NCBI RefSeq assembly: GCF_001293165.1
Contig: NZ_CP010552.1
Location: forward strand, 806,001 to 870,000
Source of the DNA: Candidatus Thioglobus autotrophicus
Lineage (GTDB): Bacteria > Pseudomonadota > Gammaproteobacteria > PS1 > Pseudothioglobaceae
DNA: 64,000 bases
Direction: 5' to 3'
Part shown: piece after piece, positions 63,832 to 64,000 of the stretch
Numbering within the stretch: the first letter of the stretch is position 1
How the letters are laid out: each line of letters starts with the position of its first letter
The notes under the pieces: model-generated
The model's input: the letters and a program-made list of their open reading frames with translations, nothing else
What the model was told of the DNA's origin: nothing
Database searches by the model: none
Translations under genes and position numbers: made by a program

Positions 63832-64000
63832 ATGAAAATTGTCGTCTACTCAACTAATACTTGCCCAATTTGCGTTAAAACCAAAGAGCTACTAAACAAG
63901 TGGAATCTACCGTTTGAGCAAAAGATGATTGACGAAGATCGCGCCCATATGGCAGAATTTTCCAAAGTGACTAATGGTGCCAGAATGGTGCCACAACTCA
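63832..64000 (+). CDS. Glutaredoxin family protein, 5' part (cut by window edge)
   Basis: The window ends after 56 codons. They show the thioredoxin-fold start KIVVYSTNTCPICVKTKELL with a Cys-Pro-x-Cys redox site (residues 11-14) and the cis-Pro-like MVPQL near residue 52-56, the pattern of glutaredoxin or Grx-like (NrdH/GrxC) proteins. The 3' end is missing, so the subgroup cannot be fixed. It starts 2 bases after leuB, so it is translationally coupled with it. Confidence 0.85.
   Translation, partial: MKIVVYSTNTCPICVKTKELLNKWNLPFEQKMIDEDRAHMAEFSKVTNGARMVPQL

Overview
The window looks like a chromosome segment of a sulfur-oxidising, carbon-fixing gammaproteobacterium of the SUP05 / Candidatus Thioglobus group, which includes the thiotrophic symbionts of Bathymodiolus mussels. 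The placement is an inference from gene content and gene order: a dissimilatory sulfate adenylyltransferase (sat) next to aprM-aprB-aprA, a pyrophosphate-dependent phosphofructokinase and a proton-pumping pyrophosphatase in one block, and a run of tkt, gap, pgk, pyk and fba. Base composition is moderately AT-rich, genes are densely packed and most have close gammaproteobacterial relatives.

Layout. 1-6.3 kb: translation and RNA block nusA(partial)-infB-rbfA-truB, an orphan gene and purD. 6.4-11.1 kb: dadA and rnhB, then a dolP/yraN/rsmI cluster, a small [2Fe-2S] ferredoxin and coaE. 11.2-17.75 kb: an accessory island entered at the 3' half of a tRNA-Met gene. It holds a terminase-small-subunit-like gene, five tandem genes for small exported or membrane proteins, IS3-family remnants, a truncated inovirus Gp2-like gene, two HTH genes and a TylF-like methyltransferase. 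No integrase is visible. The far end carries an inverted 51-bp copy of the tRNA-Met 3' half (50/51 identical) and, back to back with it, a degenerate direct copy. 17.7-26.5 kb: nhaA, then central carbon genes (tkt, gap, a DUF302 gene, pgk, pyk, fba). 26.5-32.3 kb: a tight operon mnmG-rsmG-AsmA-like-tatD-rluC-ubiA. 32.4-37.1 kb: a small two-helix membrane protein with its own promoter and terminator, an ElyC-like gene, dapD, ccoG-fixH behind a perfect FNR box, and znuC. 37.2-46.9 kb: polA, argS, an AddA/RecB-like helicase-nuclease, thiE, an unusually long lptC, and lptA. 46.9-53.1 kb: sat, aprMBA and a slyD trio. 53.1-59.1 kb: hppA, an orphan 387-aa gene, adk, pfp and a YfcE-like phosphoesterase. 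59.2-64 kb: an SCP2-like gene, yrfG, cysS, a 2-Cys peroxiredoxin, rubredoxin, leuB and a glutaredoxin cut by the window edge.

How the genes work together. AprBA oxidises sulfite to APS and feeds electrons to the membrane, probably through AprM. Sat converts APS and PPi to ATP and sulfate. The pfp product can replace fructose-bisphosphatase by making PPi, and HppA and Sat can both draw on PPi, so three genes here share one PPi economy with carbon fixation. CcoG/FixH belong to assembly of a cbb3-type oxidase and carry an anaerobiosis-type (FNR) control site. The least explained parts are the tRNA-Met island, with its inverted attachment-like ends and its five-gene envelope operon, the four-unit LptC, the orphan gene inside the PPi block, and the small hydrophobic protein at 32488.
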